A stretch of DNA of 64,000 bases, from assembly GCA_033065855.1 (NCBI GenBank), contig JAVXUO010000642.1:161412-225411 (forward strand), written 5' to 3'. The first letter of the stretch is position 1, and each line of letters starts with the position of its first letter. Source of the stretch: Escallonia rubra. Lineage: Eukaryota; Streptophyta; Magnoliopsida; Escalloniales; Escalloniaceae. The notes below the pieces were generated by a model. The model had not been told where the DNA came from, did no database searches, and was given only the letters and a program-made list of their open reading frames with translations. Of the stretch, positions 23,762-36,272 are shown one piece after another. Position numbers and translations under genes: made by a program.

Positions 23762-23902
23762 TTTATTAAACATATAAGACTTACAGTGGATTACTGGGTC
23801 ACTTGGAGCAGAGAAGTGGAAGAAAGTTTACAAGAAAACTTATAGAATATTTCTAAACTTTTTAATGCCTGCCCCTTCTAATGGAGCGAGTCTCCTTATA
23901 TA
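23762..23902 (-). promoter_or_regulatory. Pararetroviral promoter TATA box and poly(A) signal
   Basis: On the minus strand TATATAAGG (23902-23894) is followed by GAGACTCGCTCC and, about 127 nt on, AATAAA (23767-23762). A short distance between the transcript start and the poly(A) signal is typical of caulimoviruses, whose terminally redundant RNA passes the signal once before using it. The leader and primer site expected further left are lost at the TA microsatellite. Confidence 0.7.
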
Positions 23903-24007
23903 GGCATACATAAACTAGGGTTTACAAATGAACTTTTCTTACTTTATTGAAGTAACTATAGTTGGATTGATAATGTTGGTCGCATGTCCTGGATGTGTGG
24001 TGGAGTC

Positions 24008-24116
24008 AAAACATAATGATTCAAAGATTGATTTATGAAAATCACCTTTGGATCATTGTCCTTCTTTGCATTATTGTTGTGATTTTCATAAATCAATCTT
24101 TGAATCATTATGTTTT
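24008..24116. repeat. Perfect 38-bp inverted repeat with 33-nt loop
   Basis: The arm AAAACATAATGATTCAAAGA... (24008-24045) is repeated exactly in reverse complement at 24079-24116. It lies in the viral intergenic region about 100 bp upstream of the viral TATA box on the minus strand. The arms have no mismatch even though the viral genes around them are full of changes. Confidence 0.95.
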
Positions 24117-24291
24117 GCTTGAATTATTGTCCTTTGCCTTTTTTGTAAAACATATTCCCTTTGGAATTATTATCTTTAGCCTTTACTTTTTGTAAAGCGA
24201 ATTCCCTCCTAAAGTGTAGGGAATTGTTCAATCTGTTTGTCTTTGCTAGGTTTGAATATGTCCTAAATTTAAGATCTATGAGAATGAGTTT

Positions 24292-24570
24292 CTAATTGGA
24301 ACCACTTTTATTGGACTCATTGTCCATCATTGTGTCATCAGATTCATTGTCTGAAATGTTCTGAGTCCCTTCGTCTGGCTCTTTATTGTCGTCCTCTTCC
24401 ATTTTGAGGAGTTCTACAGCAATTGCTTGGAATAATTCTTCCTTGCTAAGGTAAGGTTGTTCTTCAACCAGGCGTAAAAGAATCTCATGTTTTCTTCGTG
24501 AGAATTCTGCTTCAGAATTTAGAGCCTTAGCACTCGTAGTTGGACTGAGTTGTCTATTTCTTGTTGCCAT
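24292..24570 (-). CDS. Small acidic open frame downstream of viral pol (92 aa), unrecognised
   Basis: The frame starts with a true ATG (MATRNRQLSPTTSAKALNSE) and is uninterrupted for 92 codons. The middle is helix-prone with KHEILLRLVEEQPYLSKEEL, and the C-terminal third is strongly acidic (EEDDNKEPDEG, DNESDD). It lies in viral sequence between the RNase H region and the promoter, on the viral coding strand, so it is probably the last part of the viral coding region. I do not recognise the family. Its openness is notable beside the broken pol but may be chance over this length. Confidence 0.45.
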   Translation of the reverse strand: MATRNRQLSPTTSAKALNSEAEFSRRKHEILLRLVEEQPYLSKEELFQAIAVELLKMEEDDNKEPDEGTQNISDNESDDTMMDNESNKSGSN

Positions 24571-24689
24571 TAACGCTGAAATATTTTGGATAACTGTATC
24601 AGTTGTGTAACACCCCGATATTCTTAACGAATTAATTAAATAAAAAATTCTTTTTAGCAGCGAATGAATTTTGGAGCGTCGATATTTTT

Positions 24690-24731
<42 letters not shown>

Positions 24732-25019
24732 GATCAGTATAAAATTTTAGTGACAATTAATTTTCTTTAGTATCGGTGTACTTATTAGTGACGATCTGTC
24801 AAACGGGATGGCGTAACGACCCATTTATAATTTTTCTAACACATAATTTATCATAAATATTCCAGTATTGGACCATTTTTTGCAATAATAAGTTTGGGTA
24901 AGAAGATTTAGCGACAAATAAATGGGTAGGGTTTTCTTCTCTAGTCTAACTAGGGTTTTCATTTTTACATATAAATATACCATTCTCTGGACAGTTGACT
25001 AAGGGCTTCCATTTTAGCC

Positions 25020-25029
25020 ATCAACCACA

Positions 25030-25084
<55 letters not shown>

Positions 25085-25090
25085 GGGGAC
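25020..25090. repeat. (GA)n followed by a G-run
   Basis: AGAGAG repeat then about 17 G residues, just downstream of the TATA-like box of the outer LTR. Its position suggests the start of the R/U5 leader. Confidence 0.85.
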
Positions 25091-25981
25091 GGTACAAGAT
25101 TCCGGCGATCAGAGTTTGGTTCGGTGAGTCTCCTAACCTTTTCTTTCTCTATGTTATTTAATGGTTTTAAGGGACAGCCGTGAAAGGGATGGTACTGCCG
25201 CAAGGCAGTGTGCTAGGTTCTTGATGTGGGTATGAGAAAAACATCCATAGTTTTTTGTGTGTTTGATGACGACAGAAGAGTCGATCTGGGTTGAGGAAGG
25301 TAATCGAACAAGAAGAACTCACCGAAGCGCTGAGCAATATGTTTTGAGTTGATTTGGTTTTGTGTTTGGGAGAGCTCAAAGTAAAGTAGATGCAAGTTTC
25401 AGGTCCACATGGATCTACGCTTTAGTGCCTAAGAGATAGCCAACGACTTTGTGAATACATGATTGTTTTATATATTGGGGGCTGATCCAGTGCTAGCGCT
25501 AGCAACTTAACCCAAGTTGCTAGCGCGATCTGGCCGTCCACGCGCAAGAATGGACATCTAAATCGCGCGTCACGACGGTTATTTTTTTCACCGTCTGGTA
25601 CATAATGTAGCAGACGGTAAAATATCGTTCGCTACATAATGTAGCGGATGACCAAATCGCGCTAGCAATGGTTCAACCCCCATATATATATATATATAGA
25701 CACACAAACACATACATGTGAGTGTATAAGTTGCCAAGGTACAACATATGTGTGTGTGTTGTGGGTGCATTTATGTATGAATTGAAGGGGGCACATGGGT
25801 GTGTATGTAAGTAAAACAATGTGATGTAAAGAAGAGAAAATAGAAGGAGAGCGGCAGTGGGTGCCAATGAAGGCAGTGGGTGATTGTGTGCTATGTATAT
25901 GTGGGTGTGGAGAGATTTTGAGCATGTGTATTCATATATCTATGTGGGTAATTGTAATGGGAAAGAAGAGAGAGGCAGTGG

Positions 25982-28900
25982 TGTAACATCCCAGAACTTT
26001 TCCGAAATGTTAACGCTCAATCAATTAGATACACTAAGAGAATATGTCCTCATTATCCAAATGGACAACCATCATCAGAGCAACTAACCTTCAAAATAAT
26101 CATACTCTCAATTTATTTCATAAATAAAATACCAAACTGATATCCTACAAAATTTAAACAATACTCTTTACCCGCGCAGGGGTTCTAATGATTAATACTA
26201 AACTTAGATTCACTTGTCCGCTTGTCTCTAGTCCAGTTTCAAGTAATCTAACGATGTTCACTACCTGCAGAAAGGAAGTCAAAGGGGAGTGAGCTTTTGA
26301 GAGCCCAGTAAGGTCGCACAAAGATTTAAAATCACAAAATGATTCGGACGATCTTTCAATAAAACATTTGAAGAGTATTTTCAATGAAATACAGCACTTA
26401 GACAAAGATGAACAAAACGAACGATTTTTTTTATTTATAATCAAGTACGATAAAAACTTTTTGAGGGATTTTGCTTTCAATGAAATCACTACAATACGAT
26501 ATAAACACAGGGATGAGTATTCAACTCAATTCCCTTAAATAGATAACCATTTTTAAAACACTTATAATGCAATAACATAAATAGGAAACGTTGAACATGA
26601 GCAGTACAGAAGCAAAGCCACCCCGGCAGTGCTCGATCGCTTTACATATGCATATGTACACTGACTAGTCCATCTAGGTACTAGTTAAACCCATCCAACA
26701 GACCATCCTTATAACGCCAACAATACAGACCATCCTTATGGCTCCCAAGTTACTAACTCATGTCAACATTGAGAAACAATAAATGCATTTAAAAATATTC
26801 AAGGAATTTAAACACAGTTCAAAACATTTTACAACGATTGAATTAAGTAAAATGAAGGATTAAGTAACGAATTCCAAACGATCGCTATCAGGCTCAAATT
26901 AGGGTTTCATGGACGATTTCAAAACATCTTTTATTTCAAACATAAAAAGCGAATCAATGTAGCTTCTAAAACTGTTCTATAAGCATTTGAAAACAGAATA
27001 CCGAAATAGGGTTCGGATAGAAATCCCTTACCTCGGTCCACGCTACGCAACCTCGATTATAATTCTTTGAATAAACCTAGATTGGCAAATCCATATGTTA
27101 GAACATAATCTATACTACAATACTATAACCTAATATAAACTACCCAAACGGCGCTCGCCTCTAACCCCGGAATCACACAACTCAAAGCGCGCCTCGCACA
27201 CGGCCAACCTAACCGAGAACCCGGTACGCTCTTTAATGCATAATCGTATTCTAAATTTATTATAAATTAAAATAAAACACTTGTATTGCTTAAAACATTA
27301 TAATAAGTCAAAATATGAATTTTCTGAATGTTTGAATATTTTCGAATTAAAATAATTTCTTTAAATACAATAAAAACCCAATAATTGCCATAATTACTTC
27401 CAGCTGCAAACTAAGTCCCATAATTTTTGTAGCAGCTTAAACATATGTATAAAGATCATAGAAATTTAAATCAGGAATTAAAAAGCATTAAAACTATTTT
27501 TCAAATATTCGTTTTGCTAAAAATAATGCGATACGGAAACCATAGCAAATCAACCCCCAAAATCATAAAAATTTTACTGAGTCTTTCTTATACTATAGAG
27601 ACATTACTATAATTTTTCCCAAAACATTTTCTGGGTTTAAGGTCTCCAAAACAATTTTACAAATCTGAAATTACAGAAAATACTAAAAATTCATACGATA
27701 TCAGAAAAATCTGAAATTTTAACAGTAATTCTAATATTTCCCTAAGAATAATCCTGTAAATTTTTTAGCATTTTTGAACAATCACAAGATACCCAACAGT
27801 CACGTGATACACTGTTCATGCACAGTGTACCACTTTAACTGCTTAGACCCATTACTGTTCATCATTTTCTTCTCCTGTCCAAACCCAGAACACACAGTTA
27901 CTGTTCACGCAGTTTACCTTTTACCCCAAGCACATTACAAATTAATCCATTAACACACTAAATCTACACCTCCATACACACACTCAAACCACTTACACAC
28001 ATATATCCCACACTCAGTATTTTACATTACACACAATACACTCACATTTTACACACCTATGTACAAACACACACACAGCACTAACCTGCCCCTGTTGTCT
28101 CTCAGACATCCACACCTCACGTTTCACATACTATAACACCCATACACACACATACACTCACCTTATACATTTCACTATACATTACACTTGCAAGACTTCT
28201 CATCTTCACTAGCATCCACTCAGTCATGGCAAAGCCACTGCCGTGAGGCTTCTTCTTGCTCAAATACTACACATACACACATGCACTTTCCACCTTCTCT
28301 CAGAATCTGATACATGAATATACACCCAAACACCCATCCATTTGCACCTCACACACAAGTTCACACAAGGGGCAATACCCACTTCCACTTCTTCATCCTT
28401 CATTACCACACATGTACCCAATAACTCAACACATACAGGTTTCATGTATTCACCATATACTTCCAAACTTTCCAAAACATACTCACACACGTGGATATAT
28501 AGATGCATCCTGTCATGCCCACTGCCGTCCTTTCTTCTTTCATTTTACACACCATTTCACTCACATAGGTTCACAATCACACACGTTGCACCCACTTATG
28601 CACAGCTGCTTCATCCCCAACAATCTTACACTCAGGTTCCTCTACGGCAGTCCATGGCTGCTATCTCCTTCTCTCTCTCTAGGGATCTAAACCAATAGCT
28701 TCTGGCCCCTATCTCTCTCTAAAACCCACACGCTACCCATCACCCTTATTAATATACCCACCAATATATATACACACTCACACAGCAACCCTCAAAACCC
28801 ACTTCTCACATTCACAAAACACACGGAGCACTCAACTTATATATACATATGTAACGCTCCACAACAGATGCCAATGCCATCTTGCAAGCACTCCTCACGC

Positions 28901-29676
28901 ACAACCGTAATTCTCACAGCACTCACAAAACACACGCAGTTTCACCCAAACTCACATATGCACTAAATTCACTCATCCTTGCTCTCTTCTCCCCATGACG
29001 GCCATGGCTACCATATACGTCAACCCTTGACTGCCCAACCCCCTTTTTACTCATCGAAATACGCAAAAACACACACTAAAACACACCCACAACACTGCTC
29101 TCAATTTGTTATGGCATAGACCCACGACTCCTTTTCAGATAAATCCCAAACCCATTTACATACCTCACGACAGTGGGCTATCTTCCCACACAGGCCGTCT
29201 CTCTCTCTAAAGGAAAATCCCTACGACAGCCCCTTACAATCCCCATAAATCTACGTAAATTCTGAAAATTATGGCTAGGAAAACTTACCGGAGAAAACTA
29301 GACGATCGCCGAAAATCTGCTTCACTTCCTCGCTCTCTCTCTCGGTCGAACTTCAGATAAATGGAAGAGAGTCCTCGGACGGCTGCTCTCTCATAAAAAG
29401 GGCTATAAATATAAAACCCTAGTCAGGCAATTTACCAAAAACTCCCTTGAGCTTCATTAGTCGTTCAAAAATTTACCCGAACCTTAATAATTGTGAAACG
29501 GTCCAAAATGAAATTATTTAGGATAAATACGTGTGAGGAAATTTTTTAACGGCTGTTACACTATCTTGCTTTACTATTTGTCGCTAAAAGTAAATAAATA
29601 AAATATCAACGCTAACTGAAAGAAAATTCGTCGCTAAAGTTTCTAATTAAATCCGAAAAGGTACTGGGGTGTTACA
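25982..29676 (-). mobile_element. Inner solo LTR, copy 4 of the TGTAACATCCC family (3,695 bp)
   Basis: It begins TGTAACATCCCAGAACTTTTCC and ends GGTACTGGGGTGTTACA, with a perfect 5-bp target duplication AGTGG at 25977-25981 and 29677-29681. It lies in opposite orientation inside copy 3. On the minus strand the U3 holds a TATA-like box near 29415-29403, and GTCGCTAAA motifs lie at about 29579-29640. The conserved block lies at 26289-26316. CA-rich text with ACTGCCGTGAGGCTTC motifs (28220-28250) marks the U5 side. The frames at 28256-28698 and 29643-30020 are low-complexity translations. Confidence 0.9.
26289..26316 (-). promoter_or_regulatory. Conserved 28-bp stem-loop block of the long LTR family
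   Basis: GTGAGCTTTTGAGAGCCCAG followed by TAAGGTCG. The same 28 bases, with one or two changes, occur at 12518-12545, 17103-17130 and, inverted, 31534-31561, always about 305-350 bp from the TGTAACATCCC end, although surrounding LTR text has diverged much more. GAGCT...AGCTC can pair as a short hairpin. Adjacent text on the sense strand (TTTCTGCAGGTAGTG) resembles a splice acceptor and donor. The role is unknown. Confidence 0.7.
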
Positions 29677-31873
29677 AGTGGCGTGTAAGGAAGGTTTTTT
29701 TTTTTTTGAACTTGTGTAAATGAGGTTGAAATGTAGGGAATGTGGGTGCCATGTATGCGGTGCAATTTTGGAGTGATGCAAGGGTGTATAATCATGTATC
29801 CAAGTAATGAGTTTGCAAGGTGGTGAGGTGCATGGAAGCTTGTGTAAATGAATGATGGAGTGTGTTGAAAAAGATAAGGAAAAGAGACGGAGAGAAGAGC
29901 CACGATGGGCTGAGTGAATGGAAATTTTCTTCTTCTTTGTGAACCTGTGTGTGTGTGTGTATATGTTTGCATGAGTGGTTGTGTGTTTAAACGTGTACAA
30001 TGAGATAGGAAGGTGTGCAACTGTGAAATCGTGGGTATCGATTTAGCGTTAGGTGAGATGCATGCATGGGGTAGCGTACAGTAGTTGTTAACGCATAAAC
30101 TTTTAAAGTATAATACTTTAGGCTAAGTTAGAACTTCTGGCAAAAAATTGTAAATTTCTGAGAATGTATGTAATTTTAGTATTTTCTGTAAACTTAGATT
30201 TGTAAAATTCTTATGGAGCCTTTAAACTCATAAAAATGTTTTGGAAAAATTATAATAATGTTTTCATAGTATAAGAAAGACTCAGTATAAATTTGGTAAT
30301 TTTTGGAGTTGATTTATTATCATTTTCTGTATCATATTGAATTTAGCAAAACGAAAAATAAAGAAATAGTTTTAATGCCTTTTAAATTCTTATTTTTATT
30401 TCTATAATTTTTATACATATATTAAAGCTTTTATAAAGATTATGTGTCTTTATTTTCAGCTAGAAGCAATTGTGGCAATTTATTGGTTTTTAGTGTATTT
30501 AAAGAAATTATTTTTATTTTGAAAATAATCAAAAATATTCAAAAATTATATTTTTATTCCATATGCTATTTTAAGCTATAAAGAATGCTTCATGAAAATT
30601 AAAAATATTTTTGGGGTATTTTCGAGTCTCGAGGAATGTGACGAGAGTTTCGAGATAGGTTAGTCGTATGTGGAAATCGCTTCGAATTTCGTCATTCCGG
30701 GTAGAGAAATGGGTACGCTGGGGATAGCTGTATTAGAGTTATGATATATTAGTGTGGATAGTGTTTTGATAAGTGATTTGTCAATTTTAGTTTATTCAGA
30801 GATTATTGATCGAGGTTTGGTAGCATTGCTTAACTTGGATCGAGGTAAGAAATTCTATCTGAACCCTATTTCATTATTCTGATTTCAAATGCTTGTAACA
30901 ACAGTTTACAAATTACATTGAACGTTGATTTTTATGATTAATATAAAAATGTTTTCAATTGCCCGTGAAACCCTAAATTGAGCCTTAAAGCGATTGTTTG
31001 AAATTCATTGTTCATTTCATATGTTTATCGATTCGCTCATTGTAAAGTATTTTCAATTTTATTTTCTCCTTCTAAATGTTGACATGAGTTAGTAATCTGG
31101 GAGTTATAAGGATGGTCTATATTGCTGGAGTTATAAGGATGGTCTGTATCGCTGAAGTTATAAGGATGGTATGTTGGTTGGGTTAAACTAGTACCTAAAT
31201 AGACTAGTCAGTGTACATATGCATATATAAAGTGTATCGAGCATTGCCGGGGTGGCTTTGGAATAGTGTATTACTCATGTTCAATGTTTCCTGTTTCTAT
31301 TTTATTGCACCTAAAGTGTTTTGAAATGATTATTGCTTTAAGGGATTGAGTTGATACTCATCCCTATGTTTATATTGAAATGTTGTAGTTTTATTTGAAA
31401 ACCCTTTTAAAATTATCATTTGATTGTGTATAGAAAATCATTTGAATCGCTATGTTTCTCCATTTTAAAAGTTGTTATTTGGCTTAAATGTAAAATCGTC
31501 CGAATCATTTTTTATTGTTTTTAAATCTTTGATCGACCTTACTGGGCTCTCGAAAGCTCACTCTCATTTGACTTCCTTTCCACAAGTGATAAACAACAAT
31601 TAAGTTGCCTGAATAAGGATTAGAGTCGAGCGAGCGAAAGAAAAGGAATTAAATTTTGGTATTGATCATTAGAACCCCTGCATGGGTGAATGTTATTGTT
31701 TATACTTTTAAGACTTAGATTGATGTTTTACCTACGATAGTTTACTAAGATTATGATTAATGGTTTAGTTGCTCTGACAGCTTGTTGCATTATTTATTGT
31801 GGTAGAGGATATTAATATCTTAGTGAACTGGTCGAGCGAGTGTTTAACGTTCCGAAAATTCTGGAATGTTACA

Positions 31874-32600
31874 AGTTGTGCAGTGGTCATAATTGAATTT
31901 GTACCACCATTTTAAACCAAACTATCTGACTAATCTTGGTAGACATGTGAGGGTTCGATTACCCTTTTGTATGGCATATTGCCAGCAAAGGATTCAAGGA
32001 ATATTAAATTCTACGATGAATCGCAATCTGGGTTGTCCTCGCTTGACCATAGAGGCACATAATTCCTACTCTTTTTTAATTTGATGGGGTCATTCTTCAA
32101 TTTCAAGCCCAAATTGAAACGACCAATCTGTAACCTAATTTGGGAAAAGTCAAATGCTTGGGAGAAATAGAGTAACCATGAATGTTTATGTCAGGGATTT
32201 TGATAAAGTAGAACATTATTCCATGCATCAATATAATCGAAATAGTTGAAATGTCGTAGATAGACATCAGAAGAGAGCTCCCTTGTTCGTGTGGGGTCAA
32301 TTCCCCATTGTCTTTTTGGCATAAATCTCAGGATTTCTAATTTTGAATATTGATAGTAGGTAGAATTTTTCTCATAATGATGGGTAAATACCTCAGATTT
32401 TGTTACGCGAAGAATTTCTTCGTAACATGCTCTGGGATTTCCAGAAGAACGTTAGATGATTGCCCAATCCTTGTTGAAATAATTATTTGCCACCTCAATT
32501 TTTGGTAATTTACTTTTCTCCACTGGCCTTGAGTTGTAGTGGGTATTACCACGTGGACGTAATCCTTTGCCAGATATTTGCATGTTAGATTTTGGAGGAT
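31874..32600 (-). pseudogene. Pararetroviral sequence downstream of RNase H (decayed)
   Basis: Minus-strand segments such as FDFSQIRLQIGRFNLGLKLK, then DPIKLKKSRNYVPLW and SEDNPDCDSS (around 32000-32160), read like the polyprotein tail of petuvirus-type genomes, but stops and shifts prevent a continuous frame. The segment is contiguous with 24571-24605 once the outer LTR is removed. Confidence 0.5.
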
Positions 32601-33017
32601 TCATTTACCCTGAAAAAATTCTCTGGTTAGCAAATCAGGAAGAGAATTATTTTCTCCTTTGATAAATTTGATTTGAAAATCAAAAGAAGAAAGTAAAGCT
32701 TGCCATTGAGCAAAAATATGTTTTGAAGCAATATTTTTGACATCCTTTTGAAGGACATCTATAGCAACTTTACAATCTATACATAATAAAAACTCTTGAT
32801 TTAAAAAATCTCCTTCAAATTTAAGGATGCAATTAACTATTGAAAGAATTTCCTTCTTGATAGTGGAATACTTGTTTTGTGCATTATTCCACACGCTAGA
32901 AGTAAAACGAACTAATTGTTCTTTGTCATCAACTCTTTGTTTTAATATGCCACCATAACCAAAATCTGAAGCATTAGTTTCAACAATTTTATAAGCTTCT
33001 GACAAAGGAAGGCACAA
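32601..33017 (-). pseudogene. Pararetroviral RNase H domain
   Basis: 138 open codons with the motifs YKIVETNASDFGYGGIL, NKYSTIKKEILSIVNCI, FLLCIDCKVAIDVL and FIKGENNSLPDLLTREF, characteristic of caulimovirid RNase H. The first catalytic position, normally Asp in E-T-D-A-S, is Asn here, so the domain would be inactive even where the frame is open. RNase H degrades the RNA strand during reverse transcription. Confidence 0.88.
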
Positions 33018-33960
33018 ACATGGTAGTGATTTAGCTTTAAGCTTAATTCTACGAACAACCTGAGTATGGTCATTAGACCATGGTTGAGGTTTTTTTTCTC
33101 AATCGTTGATACAAATTTTTGTATCTTTGTACATATCTTGATAGAAGTCTGCAATATAATTAAGACTTCCCAAAAATCTTTGTAACTGAGTTTTTTCCTT
33201 GATTTCATCAGAAAATTTAGAAACAAATTCAATTGCTCTATCAATGGGAATAATTGATCATTTTTCAATGTTATGACCAAGAAATCTTAGTTTGGTTTGA
33301 AAAATCAAATCTTTTTAGCATAAACAACTGAACCATTATGCGTAATGAGTTTAAGAAATGTATGCAAATGCTTCCAATGTTGATCTATTGATTGAGAATA
33401 AATGAGGCCATCGTCGATATATACGATTGAAAAATCCATATAAGGATTAAAAATGTCATTCATAATATTATGAAATTCGAAGGGAGCATTTTTTTAAAGC
33501 AAAAGGCATAACATTCCATTCAAAAAGACCAGTAGGTACTGTAAAAGCAGTTTTGTAACGATCTTTTTCATTGATTTGGATTTGCCAAAATCTAGATTTC
33601 ATATCAAATTTTAAAAAGATAACGACTAGATTAAGCTTATTTAATAAATCTTTTTTTATTGGGAATCAGATACCGAATCCATCTCAGGGCTTTGTTTAAT
33701 GGACTATAATTAATGACTAGACGAGGAACGCCATGTTCCTTCTCAGCATGTTTATTGACATAAAATGCAGGGCAACTCCAAGGAGAATAGCTTTTGTAGA
33801 TAAACTTTTTTATCCAACAGATCTTGTATTTCCTTTTTGTAATGTTCTAGAAGTTCTTGGCTCATCTGAATTGGACGAGCTTTGGTTGAAATATTTCATT
33901 CATTGAAATTAGGTTCATGAGGTAATTCAATAATATGCTGTTAGCGATCCCAAAATTCAT
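33018..33960 (-). pseudogene. Pararetroviral reverse transcriptase (frameshifted)
   Basis: Motifs occur in order on the minus strand: SPWSCPAFYVNKHAEKEHG and PRLVINYSPLNKALRW near 33690-33790, DMKSRFWQIQI near 33590-33610, FTVPTGLFEWNVMPFALK near 33505-33545, and the active-site VYIDDGLIYSQS with YIDD at 33410-33421. The frames change several times. The family call is firm from the motif series. Confidence 0.87.
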
Positions 33961-34206
33961 TGGGAACTTCTGTACATATTTCAAATTCCAATCTATTTTG
34001 GAAAACTATGCTTTTCTCTTGCTCTTAATCTAGATATCGATGAATTTTTTGAAATTTAAGATCTTCTTTCAAAAAACAAATTTGGTTTTAACGGAAGACA
34101 AGTTTCTTTTTTAGAGAATGTATAATTTGTTCTTGAGAAGGGTTGATGATTTTGAAACAGATATCTTGGCCCACTATGCTGGACTGGATACCATTATCAT
34201 TGATGG

Positions 34207-34470
34207 TCATGGGATTAAGAAGTGACAAGAAAGGTGTTCCCAGTATGATAGATTGATGAATCCACGAACAACAATGAAATGAGCTTTTAGACAAATGCCA
34301 TTATTGCAAACCCAAGAATTGGAAATTTTGTAATTGATTTTCATCCTACTGGTATTAGCAGTGGTGAGACCTTGCTTGGTAGTCTCGTAATATTTTGTTG
34401 GCACAATATCTTCACAGATGCAATTGAGATCTGCTCCTGAATCTACAAGAGCAATTCATTCAAAAATGAA
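34207..34470 (-). pseudogene. Pararetroviral aspartic protease region
   Basis: IALVDSGADLNCICEDIVP (about 34395-34450, minus strand) contains the catalytic D-S-G triad of retroviral-type aspartic proteases. The following VPTKYYETTKQGLTTANTSR is open. Downstream FLVTSHHFLN-type text breaks up. The domain would mature the viral polyprotein. Confidence 0.75.
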
Positions 34471-35041
34471 GTCGTGGTCAATAACTATTTTGATTCCAAC
34501 ATACCATTTTTGGAAATTGACTATGTCAGGATTGAGAACTTCTTGAGTGAAATCATCAAACTAGTTTGGAATACTAGTACCTTCATTAGGTACTAATTGA
34601 GATTCGGTTTGAGGTATTCTTCACCTTCACCGAAAACTTCGTCATAATAGCGAGATTCAAGGATAGAGACCTGTTCAGCAAGAGTTTTCATTTCTTTTTT
34701 GAGAATAATGATCTCAGATTGCAAATCTTGTATGGTAGGATCCTTTTTTTCAACTTTTTGGAGTTGATTCATAACATCAGTAAAATTGAAATTATTACCT
34801 ATGGTAGGTAATTGTTAAGATTGGTTTGGTGCAGAGGAACTTAGAGCATCATGAATATTTTTTAGAGTAGCTTACTTCTTTTTCTCAAGATCTTCAATTT
34901 TATCTGGAAAATCAAGGATTATTGCTTTTTCAGAAGTGATGACATTAATATTTAAGCCATTCATTTCAAGGATAGCTTTGTAGTAGTCAATTTTATTACT
35001 ACATTCGTGACAATCAGCTTCTTGATTAGAAAGTGGTCCCG

Positions 35042-35440
35042 TTATGAAGAATTGCTGGAGGTTTGGACATCCTCATCGATGATGTTTAATTCATTATTAG
35101 ATTCATATTTAGAACCAGAAGAATTGAGGAGGACAACACTTAATTGCTTCTTGAGCGCTTCGTCCATGACAAGTTCATTGATTTTCTTTTTTGGTATACC
35201 ATTTATTTGCATAATGACCTGGTTTACCACATTTGTGGCAGATAACCTTGGATTTTGAGAACTTTTAGTATTTGAGAAATTTGCATTTGGCGTATTTTTT
35301 GGAAGCTTTCAAAGATTCTTCCTTTCTAAAATTCTTAGAGAATCTAGACTTTCTGAAAGACGTCCTAATCTTGGGAGATTTTTCTCTTTTCCCTTGGGGA
35401 TAGAGAGGTTATTATAAGCAGATTGATAACAGAACTACCT
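35042..35440 (-). pseudogene. Pararetroviral coat-protein zinc knuckle and basic region
   Basis: The minus strand has a basic stretch (RKSRFSKNFRKEESLKASKK) followed by a stop and the knuckle ICHKCGKPGHYANKW at about 35180-35245. The final Cys of the CCHC set is Trp here. Next comes KKKINELVMDEALKKQLSV and an acidic tail, a pattern I associate with petuvirus-like genomes. This part normally binds viral nucleic acid. Confidence 0.75.
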
Positions 35441-36272
35441 AAGTTCTGTTCTTCCTGTCTTATGTTCCTTCTTAAGTTGATTCTTAATTAAGCTTGGTGT
35501 CATTACACAAGACTAATCCTTCAACGAAAAATTCGCTAAAGGTGTATAGCGAGAAAGGCAAAGCACCATTGTGCTTATTTCTGATGCAGGTTCTAACACG
35601 ATCACCAAAAAGTGTAGGAAGGCCTGCAATGAAACGCTATTTTCAGAAATCTTATTGGACATCTTTTCTCTAATAAAGCTTGGTCAAGAATACATCCTTA
35701 TACCATCTAAAATGAGTAAGAGTGGGACATCTAAGGTTGATAAGAAGTTCCCTACCTCTTTCAAGGACATTGTTGGCATTGCTAACGAAATGCTTGGCAA
35801 TAGCAGTGACTAAAGTAGTTACCGCATCAGACTGGGTATGACCACTAACTTGGATAGGAGTACCATTGGGTTCAAATTTAATGGAATTAAGGATACTATT
35901 TTGGTAAGTGGGAGTAAGATAATGATTATACCATCCACGAAGTTGTCCAATAAATCTCGCAAATATCTGGTTATAAAGGCTTCATTATCTCCGGGGTTTT
36001 GATTACAAGCACTATTAGCATCCATGAGCATATGTTGAAAGAAGGTATGGATTTGGTAATCAGTCATGCCATTTAGATTCTATTCATAGATGGGAGATCT
36101 ATTAAAGGAGGAAGGAGTAGCAAAATTCTTCTCTTCAAGTTGCATATCAACTGGAGTAGGCTGGGGATAATAATTTCTCAAGGGTGACCTATTATTGGAA
36201 GTACCAATGGCTGTGATAAATTTGTTCTAGGTCATTGTGACCCGGATTCAGTAGGGCAATTATCCACTTCTC

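Larger units (their letters stand above)
24606..31873 (+). mobile_element. Outer solo LTR, copy 3 of the TGTAACATCCC family (3,568 bp plus nested insert)
   Basis: It begins TGTAACACCCCGATATTC and ends TCTGGAATGTTACA, with an exact 5-bp target duplication AGTTG at 24601-24605 and 31874-31878. Pararetroviral sequence lies on both sides. Sense is plus, by comparison with copy 2. A TATA-like box TATAAATATA lies at 24970, so U3 is only about 0.4 kb and R-U5 exceeds 3 kb. The conserved 28-bp block lies inverted at 31534-31561. No primer site or polypurine tract borders it, as expected for a solo LTR. The nested inner LTR occupies 25982-29676. Confidence 0.88.
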
